Positions 10,229 through 22,800 of a stretch of 64,000 nt of DNA are shown here, one piece after another; positions within the stretch are counted from its first letter, which is position 1, and each line of letters starts with the position of its first letter. Where the stretch lies: positions 74,818,523 to 74,882,522 of the forward strand of contig OY997589.1 of assembly GCA_963921825.1 (NCBI GenBank). The letters are read 5' to 3'. The DNA is from Erodium maritimum. Its lineage: Eukaryota > Streptophyta > Magnoliopsida > Geraniales > Geraniaceae. A model generated the notes under the pieces. The model was not told the origin of the DNA and ran no database searches. It saw nothing but the letters and a program-made list of their open reading frames with translations. Position numbers and translations under genes: made by a program.

Positions 10229-12002
10229 GATATCGAGCGCCAATCGATTGCTATCGACGACAGGTGACAGTGGTGTCGGGCGATACGATCGTCACTTGTG
10301 TCTTGGGCAGTTGGAGCAGAGTACTCCCGTCCGCTTTAACCGTGGGATATGAGACGGAGTTCATGCAGAGTAGAGAGCTGCTGAGAGTGGTATGTGAGTT
10401 CCCGGAGGTCTTTACAGAGGAGCTGTCAGGTTTACCGCTGGCGCATGAGGTGGAGTTTAGGATCGACTTGATACCGGTATGGCGCCGATATCTATGGCCC
10501 CGTATCGTTTTGCACCAGCCGAGTTAGTCGAACTGAAGCAATAACTCGAGAAGCTTCAGAAGAAGGGATTCATCCGTCCGAGCGCTTCACCGTGTGGAGC
10601 ACCCGCCCTCTTCGTGAAGAAGAAGGGTGGAGCATTGAGGATGTGCATCGATTACCGGAAGTTGAATCGGGTTACGGTGAAGAACCGTTATCCGATGCCG
10701 AAGATCGATGACTTGTTCGATCAGCTGAGGAGCGAAGTGTTTCTCGAAGATTGATCTACGATCAGGGTATTATCAGTTGAGAGTTTGGGAGGAGGATGTG
10801 GCGAAGACCGCATTCCGGACACGGTACGGACACTTCAAGTTCCTAGTGATGTCGTTCGGGTTGACGAAGGCACCTGCAGCGTTCGTGGACTTGATGAACG
10901 GTATTTTCCGACCGTACCTGGACCAGTTCGTCGTGGTGTTTGTAGACGACATTCTGATTTATTTGCTCAGTGAGGAGGCGCATGAGGAGCACCTGAGGAC
11001 TATTTTGACTTTGTTGCGCACTCACCAGTTGTACGGAAACCTGGAGAAGTGCGAGTTCTGGCTCGCCGAGGTGAAATTCCTCGGGCATGTTGTGTCCCGA
11101 GAGGGTATCCTAGTCGACCCGACAAAGATCGATGCAGTTTTGAAGTGGGCACGGCCCAAGATTATATTTGAGATCCGCAGCTTCCTGGGATTGGCAGGAT
11201 ACTATCGACGGTTCGTCCAGGACTTCTCACGTCTGGTCGCGCCTATGACCGTACTGACACGCAAGGGAGCAGAGTTTCTATGGACTGATGAGTGTGAGCA
11301 CTCCTTTACCGAGCTGAAGGCTCGTTTGACCACCGCACCCGTGTTGATAGTGCCGGAGCGCGGGGTCGGTTATGATGTGTATTGGGATGCGTCCGGTGAA
11401 TGACTGATGTGTGTTTTAATGCAGTCCGGGAAGGTAGTTGCATATGGCTCCAGACAGTTGAAGATACATGAGCGCAACTACTCTACCTATGACTTAGAGT
11501 TGGCATCAGTCGTCTTCGATCTGAAGAGCTGGCGACACTACTTGTATGGACAACGATTCCGGGTATTCTCGGATCACAAGAGCCTCAAGTACATTTTCTC
11601 CCAGTGCGACCTGAACATGCGCCAGAGACGGTGGATGGAGCTACTTGAGGAGTACGACTTCGAGCTAATCTATCATCTGGGCAAGGCGAATGTCGTCGCC
11701 GATGCCCTGAGTAGGAAGTCGACTCACTGCATTGCTAGAATATCAGTCCGAGAGTGGGACATGATTGAGGAGTTGAGCTCGTTCAGACTTGAGCTAGAGG
11801 AGATCACGGATGGCATGACTATGTGTTCATTGGTGGCTCAGCCCACACTAGTTGCTCGTGTGCTGGAAGCACATGCCGAGGATGCCAAGACGGTAGAGAT
11901 CCGTGAGAGGATGATCAGTGGTGTTGATACCGAGGGCTGGGAGCAGGGTGCCGATCAGGGTCTGTGTTACCGATGAGGGCTTTTTGTGCCGCAGGGTTGT
12001 AG
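10229..12002 (+). pseudogene. Protease end, reverse transcriptase and RNase H (copy C)
   Basis: It starts inside the protease C-terminal region ([16 protein letters not shown]). RT follows, with [16 protein letters not shown] encoded near 10650, [10 protein letters not shown] and VFVDDILIY near 10950, then RNase H with [12 protein letters not shown] and [11 protein letters not shown] base change and deletion near 10735 shifts the frame, TGA at 11401 replaces a Gly codon of GEGL, and a further stop lies at 11974. Integrase is absent because homology stops about 12002. An open frame crosses the LTR/protease junction (10099-10527), making an accidental LTR-protease fusion. Confidence 0.85.
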
Positions 12003-13620
12003 AAATGGGCGCTGGCAGCCTTCTGGATGAAGGCACGGGTCTTGGACCTGGTATTATGGGGACGAGGTACCAAAGTGGACTTTGGCCGTCCCTTACGAGC
12101 CTTAACCGCGAGGGCTTCCTCCACCCACCCATCGATCGATAGTAATGTTGTCGGATACGTTCTCAATGGGTGGGAGCTTTACGCCAAATACTCTATAGTC
12201 CGAAAGATACGAAAGAGCCCGACTCAGTCGTTTCGGAGACTTAAGAAGGACATCCTTCCATGGGCCGGACTGATCTCCGAACGGACCAACCTTCTCAAAA
12301 TCCATACTACCTGAATCGGATTTTGGGCCTACCGGATCTGACCCAACACGTTCTAGTCCACCTATTGGATCTGACTCCAAAGTCATTGAATCTGGGTCTG
12401 CTGGAGGGTTATGGGCTTGAGTTTCTTGGCCCATAACCAACCCAATACCAACTGAAAATTCATTTTGAACCATATGCGTATCAACCTCATCCTCACGAGT
12501 ATATTCAGCGATTCCAACACGATCCACGCAGCCCGACTTCTCAGGATCGAGACAAACGAGATCCTCGCCCTGAAATTTGGCATCAACAGCCTGGGCTTCG
12601 ACGCAATCACCGCAAACCGATCTGGGATTTGCAGAATCGAAATTCAAAACCAAATCTTCCAAAGATTGCACCCCAACGAATCCCTCAATCTGATCGCCGG
12701 AGCACGTCGCCAATGCCGGAACATAAGCCTCAGGTGAGTCTTTCGAAGCTTGGCACATGCTCTGTTTCCTGCTTGCGAGATCAACAATGGAGGTCAGACA
12801 CATTTCCGAAGGTCGAGGGCCATCAGGTACAACCAAAACCGTGTCGGACACAACCACTTGAGCCGCCTGAGCTTCCCCAGTCCCTTCTTCCCCATTAGCA
12901 TCGAGCAACACAACGGAACCACAGCTCTGTTTCCGAGTAACCAAAACAGAGTCAGTGCTCTATTTTTCACTACCCACGAAACGTTCTGACGAAGCTGTCC
13001 TCGGAATCCCGCAACGAGCAGTGGCAACAAAAAGCACATGCCCATTAATTTTGAAACCGTATAGGCCTTCAATTGTCTGATCCGCAGCGACCTTGGAATC
13101 AAACCGATTGAATCCAAAATACCGACCTTTAAGGTTCGGTCGTTTGAGAACACACATCGATAGGATCTTGCCAAAAGGACTGAAAACATTCCGAGTCCAT
13201 TCTACCGACAACTCGAACGGATGATTGCACACGAACACTTCGTCCTTCACGAGCTCACCCAACCTCCCTGTTCATTTTCGACTCTTCATTGTCAAATAAG
13301 ATTGTTCATTCGCAATCTGGGTCGACGTACTGTTTGATCGATCAGACACCACGTGGTCAGCTTCCCCATTCGAAATGGGAACAGAGTCCCCTCCCGTGTT
13401 GCGCTGAGCGTCCTCACTGACTGGAACAACTTTCGCAACAAGATCCGGGGGCCGGCTCCTTGGTTGCGATAAATTTCGACGACGACCTCCACCAAAATCG
13501 GCCTTCAACCCACCCTGTACACGAGTTGTTGAAATATTACCTGGAACAACAACTTTCTTGGCAGCTACAGGTCTACTCCTTGATTAGCCTCTATTCTCCT
13601 TATCGGATCCTACAACAATA
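12003..13620 (-). pseudogene. LINE ORF1-like gene fragment with RRM
   Basis: On the minus strand a basic, Ser-rich N-terminus (13508-13272) is followed by an RRM-like fold (13262-12960) with the RNP1-like stretch KGRYFGFNRFDS. Then comes a long acidic, low-complexity region (12944-12102) and a basic tail KARKGRPKSTLVPRPH near 12120-12060. This layout fits the ORF1 RNA-binding protein of plant L1-type LINEs. No endonuclease or reverse transcriptase ORF2 follows; the segment ends at the breakpoint with copy C at about 12002. Frames are offset by shifts at about 13265 and 12950. A host RRM gene is a less likely alternative. Confidence 0.55.
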
Positions 13621-13926
13621 ATGCAGTAGTCATCGTACAACTAGATCAGAGTCGAACAAAAAGAGGTGAAAGAGAGAAGAGTCGGCTTCATGGTGTGTTG
13701 GCAACTGTTAGGGTAGAGCTTGATACTTGTTGCTTTTAGGGTGGTTCAGATCGCTCTTAATCTTGAGGTCGACCCCTTTCTGAGTATCACCTTACCCTAC
13801 TTTTTTTAGGATGTTCCGATTGGTAGTCGGATGTTGCTGTGGTGGTTGTTGTGGATCTTCCTTTAGACTACTTCAGCTCCCAAAGGAGTTTCAAGATATA
13901 GAGGTATGTGTCTGAGTCCCTTGATC
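13621..13926. other. Unassigned spacer between LINE fragment and LTR
   Basis: I see no convincing coding frame or repeat ends here. It may be the 5' untranslated part of the LINE fragment on its left. LTR homology resumes at about 13927. Confidence 0.4.
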
Positions 13927-15129
13927 CGTGCCATGATTGATTGAGTGAATGTTGATTGTGAATTGATTGTGCCTAATGGTATGATCGGGTGAGTGATAGA
14001 CCGATGGGACGTGGTTGGTAAGTTATGCCGGTAAGCGTGATTGATAATATGAGTTCTATGTGGCTTGTTGTGTTTTCTAAGTCGTGGTTGAACTATGACT
14101 TTATGATGCGTGTTATTCTCTTGATGTGTGTTCCAAGTGGATTTGTATTCCGGTATGGTACCTACACCGAGGGGGGTATGCCGGTGTAGGGTAGTACCTA
14201 GGCCGACGATTTGTGTTTTGGTACGAGGTGTCATGCTTATGCCCCGAGTGATTTCCGGGAAGACCGATGGTGTATTCCGGTATTTTGTATTACGTTGTTT
14301 ACCCCGAGGTGTGTTCCGGGAAGACGTCTAGGCCGATGGGAATTCCGGTATGACGTGAGGTTGTTTACCCTGAGGGGGTTGTTTACATCTTGCTTGACCC
14401 CGAGGGTATGTGTTCCTGTGGGAGCATTTCCGGGAGGACATCTTGCTTCACCCCGATGATCTATGGTCCTTTGGGGACATTCCCGAGAGCCCCGATGATA
14501 TGTGTTCCCTTAGGGACATTTCCGGCAGCCCCGATGATATGTGTCTCCTCTGGACCGAGGGGCATTCCGATATGATACATTGGCTATTTATGGATCAGAG
14601 TATTGTGGTTTAAATTATCTATATGGCGTTACTCGTGCTTTCTTTAGTTGTTTCTATTAAAGAATAAACCGCCTCTCCATTGATCTCCTTTGAGTTACTA
14701 TTTTATTAAGTATTGTAATTCTTGTTGATCGCTAATTATGGTATTTTTTGGATAATCATACTAATCGTGTTTTTATTGCCAAAGCGAGGGTTCTTTTTAC
14801 TTTACTACTTTTTCCTACTGAGCGTAAGCTCACCCCCTTCTTGTTTACTGTGTTTACAGGTTTCATTGATGAGTAGACCTAGAGGTAGTCTCAGGGCTCG
14901 GGAGATTCTTGAGGTTTCGGGTGATTTGTTGTATTAGAGACGTACTGCCCTTTTGTATCAAACTCTATTTTCCGTTATTCTGTTGGAACGAGCGCTTGAC
15001 TCTTAATTTTGGATTCGAATTATGTTTTTCTCGGAGGTTACAATATTAAAATTCCTTTTTATTTATTATTTATTTATTATTCCTAGTTCACGTCTTGAGT
15101 CCGGTAAAAACCGGATTTGGGGCGTGACA
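13927..15129 (+). repeat. Chromovirus LTR, 3' part (copy C)
   Basis: It matches the 3' third of the plus-strand LTR: the ATGATCGGGTGAGTGATAG block, the ACCTACACCG/CGGTGTAGG hairpin at 14160, the ACTGAGCGTAAGCTCACCCC block near 14820 and the terminal GAGTCCGG...TTTGGGGCGTGACA ending at 15129. No primer-binding site follows, so it is either the outer end of a 3' LTR or a truncated solo LTR. Confidence 0.82.
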
Positions 15130-15407
15130 GAGAAAGGGAACCAGAGGGGAAGGAGGAAGAGGGTGGAGAGCAGGGAGTAGCCACTGCCGGACACAACCTT
15201 GGTCGGGGCTGTGGCTGGAGCCGACGAGGGTAAGGAGTGGCAGCTGTGAAGGGGAATTTAGGGTTTCGGGGAAGAAAAAAATCCCTGGAAATGTCCGACT
15301 CTTTAAAATGGTTAACTGTAACACAGCAATAGAAGATGATTTGGTTCATGATCATCTTAATTTAGCTACCTGATGAATTGGGAAAGTGTGTTTTTGGTTG
15401 GGATTAA
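15130..15407. other. Flanking DNA, nothing recognised
   Basis: GA-rich then mixed sequence directly beyond the LTR end. No gene or repeat end could be supported. Confidence 0.4.
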
Positions 15408-15418
15408 GATTGACGAAC

Positions 15419-15546
15419 ACATTTCTCTTATAGTCGCCATATGATCGAGTTGGAGTTGTTTTTTTCTGAATTGTAGCTAGTTCATTGTATCTCTTTTCCC
15501 TCAAAAGAGGTTAATATATTCAATTTGTTTTGCCGATAAAAAAAAG
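15419..15546 (+). mobile_element. Small 5'-truncated retroposon scar
   Basis: A 128-bp segment ending in TTTTGCCGAT and A(8) is flanked by the 11-bp direct repeat GATTGACGAAC (15408-15418 and 15547-15557). A poly(A) tail plus an 11-bp target duplication is the mark of LINE-type retroposition. No coding content remains. Confidence 0.72.
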
Positions 15547-15557
15547 GATTGACGAAC

Positions 15558-16432
15558 GCAAAGCTTGTACAGAAAGGATTGATGATTCAAGCGACATTGT
15601 TCCATTTTGGTAATAATTTAGATGGATGTCAGGAACGAATAGTTATGGCGTGTTTGTTCGGAGAAACGTATGAAAAGTAACAAATATGCTGCAACTTTCT
15701 GCCAGCCATGGCCGAGGTTGTGGACCTTTGTTCTCGGAACTGATTTAAATCCGTGTTTTAAATTGTGGTCCTCGGCTGGAATCAATTGACTGTACCCACT
15801 CTCTTTCTCACTTCCCACACGCAACATATTTACTCCAAATCTAACTATAAAATTTTCATACATCCAATCATCATGTTTCCTATTGGTTTGAATTCAAAAC
15901 ATGTTACTTGGACGAGAGAACATTCACCTTGGAGGGCGAATCAGGACGGACAGATAGACTATTCGTCTGAGATTTGTTGTCAAAATAGATAACACATATT
16001 TCATTCGCAAACCAACACATATTTCATTGGGGTTTAAATGTTTCCGACGAGGAAGAGGCATGATTTGAGGGTTGTCAGACAAGGAATTGGCAGATTCCAA
16101 GCTGAGGCATCAACGAACAAACAGAAAAGAAAAAGGGAGAAGCAGAGGTAGAGTGACAGACATGAATGGGTAAATGTATGTTTCGGTCAATAATTTCATG
16201 ATACATAAAACAAGTATACGTGTAGTAATGGGCCACGGGCCTTTTTTTTTTATTGCTTTTGTCTGGTTTAGTTTTGTTGGTATATAAGAACATGAGCTCA
16301 TATTGGCTTTGACGGGGTTTTATCAATTTTTATCGGCATGACGGTAAGAAAAAGTTGGATGGTGTTTCAGATTCTCCAGCGTTGCAGTATTGCATGTCTG
16401 CCGTTCCATCTCATAACGAGGCAATAAGTTCT
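15558..16432. other. AT-rich spacer, nothing recognised
   Basis: No open frame of interest and no clear terminal repeats. There are several short T or A runs only. Confidence 0.4.
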
Positions 16433-17450
16433 CCGACGTTCCACCACTGTTGTATTCATGGCCTGCCCCAACAACCAAAAGTTTCCACCCGGGTTCATAT
16501 GTGACTGGGATTACGTCCAAGATTCGCAACATTACTTGTGCGAAATGGAGGAACGGTTTTGGCAACAGGAGGAGTATGTGCCCTCATCGGTACAACAGTT
16601 GGTCCCGGCCTGCCCCATGTACAATGGCTCCAAGACCTATCCTTCTGCATCAACTTTCCTGAATGGCATGACCTTCGAGGGCGTAATAACTTACCCGAGT
16701 AGTTAGGAACGGTTTTTGGTTTTGTTTTTTCAGGAAAGTTAGGAGTTCTCAACTCCTTTCAGGTTACGCCTGTTTCCCACTGAGGTCCGATGTGTGCTCA
16801 TCCGGGGGGACGCTAGGGCCGATCTACTTTTGGAGTGGAGGGGCACGGATCACTTAGTCTCTTTGAGACCAGAGGATTCACCTGTCTACCCTGAGGCATT
16901 GTTCATTGGTCTCGGTGGGACGCCTGTTTGGTGATTGGGGCTCCTATATTTCCTGTTTTTTGTTTTTCCGGGCATTAGCCCTTAGCTCATTGTATGAGTT
17001 CCTTGGTTATCGTTGTTCTCATTTCTCCTTTCCTTCTTGGAATGGGGTTTTATTATAATAAAATTTTCGAGCTTATAAAAAAAAACAACTTACCCGAGTT
17101 CCAACTTGAGGATGGACTATACTGAGATGCCAGTCTCATGAATCCAACGCCGATCTCTGATCATACACACTCGTGCTCCCTTCCCCCGTCAAGGAACTCG
17201 CAAACTAGGAAAACCATATGTCCCCGTATGCATCGGAAGTAGACTCGGGCTGAGAAGCAAGCCTTGGTTTGAGCATGGCTTAATCACTTGGAGAACTCAA
17301 ACCACGGGGCCAACTAGACAGGCCATGCATTCTGGGACAACATATAGAAGCAGCTCGCCTACGTGACCCGTCAAACCCCAGCGACTGAGCGGACAACAAG
17401 AACAACAAACAACACTGTGATGTCACCAACATGAAGCTTAAAATATTTCA
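16433..17450 (+). pseudogene. Possible NAM-associated/Harbinger ORF-like pseudogene
   Basis: An 82-codon open frame (16458-16706) with a Pro/Cys start (PPGFICDWDYVQDSQHYLCE) is cut by a LINE insertion. Beyond it, fragments in shifting frames read like the plant domain found in PIF/Harbinger-associated and glutathione S-transferase T3-like proteins: a Trp-Leu-Asn pattern, then GHAFWDNI and a Thr/Arg-rich stretch near 17280-17410. Several stops are present, so it is not functional. The family call rests on a short resemblance and is tentative. Confidence 0.35.
16701..17086 (+). mobile_element. 5'-truncated LINE 3' end with 13-bp TSD
   Basis: The 386-bp insert carries a LINE-style 3' untranslated region ending in a poly(A) run (AGCTTATAAAAAAAAAC). 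It is bounded by the 13-bp duplication AACTTACCCGAGT (16688-16700 and 17087-17099). Removing it restores the host pseudogene sequence. No ORF2 coding remains. Confidence 0.85.
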
Positions 17451-17580
17451 GGGGTGCTTCTAAAAGTTTAAACACATTTACCAATCTGGTACATCCGATG
17501 ACCAGATCATGGAAAAACTAGTGAATCCTCGTGTGAGACAAACCTTGATGGATGCAGAGAACGAGTTCTCTGTAGGATTA

Positions 17581-17960
17581 TGTGTTACGTTAACAAGATG
17601 AAAAACAAAAAAATATTCAATTTTTTTTGGTATAATCCTAGAACAACATGCATCGACTAAAGCTAATCTATGCATAATATAAACGAAGTTTACCTCAATA
17701 TAAGCAACTTTAAGTCAACTGGTTCGAGACGGGGACCTTAAGAAGTGTACTTGTAGGCGCCCAAATGTTCTCCCTCTAACGGTATCCACATGAAAAAGTT
17801 TGTTCCACAACTCGACAAACTTGAATAAAACTCATAATTCTCTCAATGTAGTGGCCAAAATTTTCGGCTTGAATGCTTGTTATTTTCGGCCTTAGTAGTG
17901 TTGTATCAATAGATTTGGTTTCCCTCAAAACAATCTAAGTAGAATTAAGCAATCTTGTTT
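17581..17960 (+). repeat. LTR-like fragment related to 48090-48400
   Basis: From TGTTACGTTAAC onward the sequence tracks the segment starting at 48090. Both contain TCTATGCAT, a GTTCGAGACG-GGACCT block, GGCGCCCAA and CACATGAAAAAGTTTG. The general layout also resembles the start of the two solo LTRs in this window (TGTT start, GGAAAA, then a (A/C)CACATG block). It is probably the 5' end of a decayed LTR; the right end is unclear. Confidence 0.5.
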
Positions 17961-17974
17961 AAGAAAATGTAATT

Positions 17975-19560
17975 TTTTTAGAATGAGCGATTGGTATTAT
18001 AAATAATATAAGTAGCAGATGTTTACAAAGCAGAAAAGCAATAAAACACTGGAAAATAAATAACATAAAAGAAATGAATTCCTGCAAAGGAGGATACTCA
18101 GGTAGAAAACTAAAGCACTCAAGTCATCGACTACCTCCTGAAGGCGCCTGGAAGGTGATACTGCAGTACCGATACAGCTAATCCAAACTAGCGGAAGCTA
18201 AGACAGAGTAGGCCCCTTACCGTTAACAAAAAGTGGTGGACATAGTACTCCCCCAGGTTGTCAGCGTGCGTCGTGCTCCCTTTAATGATAATGGTAGGGC
18301 TCCAAAATGCGGGATTGCTGACCTCTAAGCTGGTAGGGGAGTACCTTGCTGGTTCTTGGTGGTACTGCTGCCACCTTATGTCAAGAGAGGCATTGAAACT
18401 GGCCAAGCCACCTCTGGCCCACTTCGTACTTATGCCGTGAGGCGAGGGTGCGTACTGCCCCCCGCTGCATGCATATGTGAGCACCTAAGCTGGCAAGGCG
18501 AACGCAAAATTCGGTCCTCATCCTCCAACTTCCGATGGAGAACCGACGACCTACTTGATCTGCATAGACCTCATATGTGCTTCGAGATCCCCCATAGCAT
18601 CTCCCTTATTCCTACTCGGAGGTTCCTGAATCGGGTCTAGACTAGCCTTGGACTTGCCCCGAGTCCATAAACCGCCCCGACCATCAACACTGGCGCCCCC
18701 CCAACTGGACCCCAACCATTATAAGTTTTGACCCGCCCGCCGAATGGACCCAGACCCTCATAGTTTTCGGCTCGCCCGCCAACTTGACCCAGTCCAAGCC
18801 TTGGATGACGCCCTGGCCCATCTCCTTTTCAATCCGAGAAGATAGGCTCACCATCCCATCCATTTGTCCCGCCCGTCTCGCATCAGCCATCGAGCCCCAG
18901 CCCAACGGCCCATGGTGGATCGCGTTCCTCCTAGGCCCATTCTCCGAGCACAAACGGCCCGACTTCTCCACTGAAGCCCTAATGGGCTCCTTCCCTGGCC
19001 GCCTCTTCCTCGTCCCCATCTCATCGTACTCCGACCTTCCTTTGTCCATGTCTCGTGGAGCATGTCGTGGTTCCATCAGCTCTGTCAGAGCCTGTCCTCC
19101 GCCCTCGTCCAGATCCTCTGATCTCATCCTTTTTGTCAAGGTCTTCCCCCAATGAAAACTAGGAGAAGATGAAGGCAATTTCACTGGCCTTGATCCCAAA
19201 ATCTCCCCACGACCTACTTGAGGCCGAGGTCTCGTCGCTGGACTCCTGCGCAGCAACCCCCGACAATATTCCTTGAGGTGGCCCTGCGGGTTGCGACCTC
19301 CCAGGTCCCGTTATTTCGGTCGATCTTTATCCCCACGGCACGCCGAGAAGATGAATTACTCCTTCTCCAAAGCCACACCTTCCATGGTCGGCGGTGCATG
19401 TTGTGGAGACGCATAAGCAGAGAGGGAGAGCGAAACCGATCAACCCGAAGCCACTGATTCCACGCTGGTGTTCCTGTCACTTTCATGTTGGTGTTGATCG
19501 AAGATAGGGTAAGAACCCATCGGCGTCTTTGACCAAAAATCACAAAACTCTATCGCACAA
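17975..19560 (-). pseudogene. Degenerate LINE-like sequence (tentative)
   Basis: Two overlapping minus-strand open frames (19543-19214 and 19256-18684) are Arg/Ser-rich and lack a clear catalytic motif. Their composition and their order before a further GC-rich stretch (18480-18190) recall LINE ORF1 DNA. A T-rich run near 17970 could be the complement of a poly(A) tail. No knuckle, endonuclease or RT motif was found. The call is composition-based and weak. Confidence 0.25.
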
Positions 19561-19776
19561 CTCTAGGGTTTAGAGAGAGAAGAGCTGCGCACTATTCCCT
19601 TAAGATGATGAGATGCTCTTTGCTAGACATTCATCAGTCGTTTAAGAAAACGTCTTACTTACCTTTAACATATTCAAACTAGTATTATTTATTCTATACT
19701 TTCAAGAGTATTAGAGATTTCTTTTTATTCTATTCTATTTAACAAATAAACACTTTAATACATAAAAAATTATTTA

Positions 19777-19778
<2 letters not shown>

Positions 19779-19835
<57 letters not shown>
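19779..19835. repeat. (CA)n(TA)n microsatellite
   Basis: About 18 CA units pass directly into about 9 TA units. It abuts the 5'-truncated LTR of copy D, whose first 30 or so bases are missing, so slippage or recombination here may have removed the LTR terminus. Confidence 0.95.
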
Positions 19836-19836
<1 letters not shown>

Positions 19837-22800
19837 CGAACTGGTGATTTTTAGCCAAGTTTGACTTTCGGCCGGAAAAGTCAACCGATGACTCAGGAAG
19901 TCATTCGGGACCTTTTTGGGGCCCAAAAAGCTTAGCCGCCATCACGGTTAGCTTAGTTGGGTCATTTCCTTCAGTTTGATTGTAATATTGTAACGGTCAA
20001 TTTTTGGTCAAACTCGGACTTTTTATCGACTTTTTCCGTTTAAAAGTGGACTGCTGGAATTTTATTAAAAGAAAGTGGCTCCCACAACGCCACATAGCAT
20101 CAGAGACTTGGATGAGAAGAAAATGAGTTGAAATGACCTTTTAACCCTCCGTAAAGACTTTAAGTGGATAGAACTTGAAAGGGGCTTTTGGTCATTTAGC
20201 TTTTTAGGTCATTTAAGGCAATTGTTGGAGACAATTCAACCATTTTCTCCTTGTTGCAACCGAACACCACTAGAGGGAGAGAGAGGAAGAGGCAACATTT
20301 CTTGAGCAAGAAGAAAGGGAGAGAAAGGAGTCATCTTCAAGCTTCTCCTTCACCAAATCATCTGCAAACCTCCTGGTTCTTCATCATCTCCCCATCCTAA
20401 AGGTATGGATGGTCTTAACTTCTCATTTCACCCACTTTCTAGTATGGGTTTTTGTGGGTTTTGGCTTGAGCTTGAAGAACTAGCTGTATTGGTTGTTATT
20501 TCGAGAAGAATTAATGAAGTTAAGTTGTTTTGATTGTGTTGATTGAAGTGTTGATGAGACCCATTAAGGGTGTTGAGGATTGGAGGTTTTTGATGGTTAT
20601 TTTGGAGTTGTTTGGAGCTGGAAATGGAGTTTTTGGGTTGATTTTCGTGGAATCCGAGTTGGGGAAGAAAGGGAAAGGTTTTGGTCTGGTTCGACACGGA
20701 ATGGGACCCGGAACGGGCCTGGCACCGGCACGGCGTGCAGCACGGAACGGATGGGGTACCGGCACGGTACGCGGCGTGGAACGGTCCAGACTCCGGCACG
20801 GGACCTCGCACGGTCCGTGTCTAATTCCGCGCCGGTGTGTTGCGCGGTCCGTGTCTGGTTCCGGGCCGGTCTGTGACGCAGTCCGGGCCTGGTTCCGGCA
20901 CGGCCTGTGATGCGTTCCGTATCGTAGTCCGGGCCGGACGGTGACACGGGACGGGCCAGACTCCGGATCAGTTTTCCAGAACTGAAGCCCTTCCTTTTTT
21001 AGTCCAATTCGATTCCAAGATCATTCCTTTGACTTTGTTTCTGTTCATAGAGGACTGTTCTGTATTTTAAGTTCGGTAACACTCCGTTGAGTTACTAATT
21101 TTGGTATTGTTGTGGTCCAAGACCGTGAGACCGAGCTCGAAGGGAGAAGAGGACTTGGACCCGTGAGAGGATGAAGAGTACACTAGCCCGGACGTCAGCA
21201 GCGAGAAGTTTTATTAGAGGAACACCACAAGGTAGGGAAAGTACTAACTCCTCGAGCATTGCAATACTATTATGCCTATTAGGTTAATAAAATCGGAAAG
21301 GTCCTAGAATTGCATATAGGATGCGAATAACTAGAATAATCGTCTTTCAATTACTAATAACCAGACGCGTCTAGTATGCATGCGTAGTATGTGAATAACT
21401 AGTGTAACCCGCTTTCAATACTTGGGAATTGTCGTGCTGGTAGATGGTCGTGATGAGCCCCAGGATTGTTTGTGTTTGCCTCACATGCCTTGGTTGCCTA
21501 GTTTGGATAAGCTAAGAGTCTAATACAACTAGATGATTTAAATGTTGAACTTGAATGCTTGAATGCTTATTTGATCGAATGTTTGGATGAATGATTGTAT
21601 GAACGTTGAGTGTAATTGTTTGTGCTAAATGGTACATGATCGGGTGATTGATAGACCGATGGAGTGTGATTGGTAAGTAATCGGTAAGTGTAAAGTTATA
21701 TTGATTCTTGTGGTGTGTTGTGATAGAATTGTGATTTGCTAAGCTTTGGTTGCTCCATAATTGTTTAGTATGTTATTCTCTTGTGAGTCTTTAAGTTGGA
21801 TTTTATACCGGTATGGCACCCACGCTGCGGTGTGGGGTAGTGCCTGTAAGGTACCTACACCAAGGGGAATACTGGTGTGGGGTAGTACTTAAGCCGATGA
21901 CTTGTGATCCGGTATGGTACCTACACCGAAGGGAATGTCGGTGTGGGGTAGTATCATAGCCGGTGGATTGGACCCTGCGGGGCATTGATTATTGGACCTT
22001 GCAGGGCATTGATTATTTGACCCTGCGGGGCATTGGTTATTGGACCCTGCGGGGCAATTGGATGGTTTCCCCTGCGGGGAATGGTTACTTGTTGATTCAC
22101 CCGAGTATATGCGTCCTGCGGAAGTATTACCTCGGTTCTCGATGATTCATGGTCTTTTGGAGACGTTTCCGAGGGTCCCGACGAATGCGTCCTCATATGG
22201 ATGTTTCTGGTATTCTCGACGTTATACGTCTTTGTGATGTCATGCGTCTCCTCTGGGCCGAGGGAAAATCCGATATGACACAAAGAGTATTGTGGATCGG
22301 AGTGTGGTGGCTTCATGTCCCACGGCGGTACTTAAACGCTCTATATTCTATTGATTGTTACGAAATGTATAGTTTCCCTTAATTTCTATGATTATTACTG
22401 GCTCTTTGAAAGCGTTAAATACCTGTTTTATTCCCGTATTTCAACATCTTCTTAGTTCTTCGTATCATTGAGACTCGAACGAAATTGTGAATTTCTGTTT
22501 ATTAAACTTAAAGGATGCCCTTGTTATTTAATTTCCCTACTGAGCGTAAGCTCACCCCTATATGTTTATTTACTGTTTTTACAGGCTTGCGTGATGAGTA
22601 GTGGACTCGAGGCTCTGGAGTTTCTGTGGGTCCGGGTGCACTTGGTCTTAGAGACGTTTATGGTCTTACTTTTGAGTTAAAAACCTTATGTTTAAAGGAT
22701 TTATGTTTTAGTTTTTACTTGAGATATTTTGGTTGAGCTAAACTTGGAGAATTATATTGGAATTGATACATTTTGTTGTTATAGTTGTTTTATCTTTAAG

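Noticed and set aside
10029..10527. Open frame joining LTR and protease sequence as a possible new gene
   Set aside because: It crosses a deletion junction in a pseudogenised element and has no start or function beyond the protease remnant.
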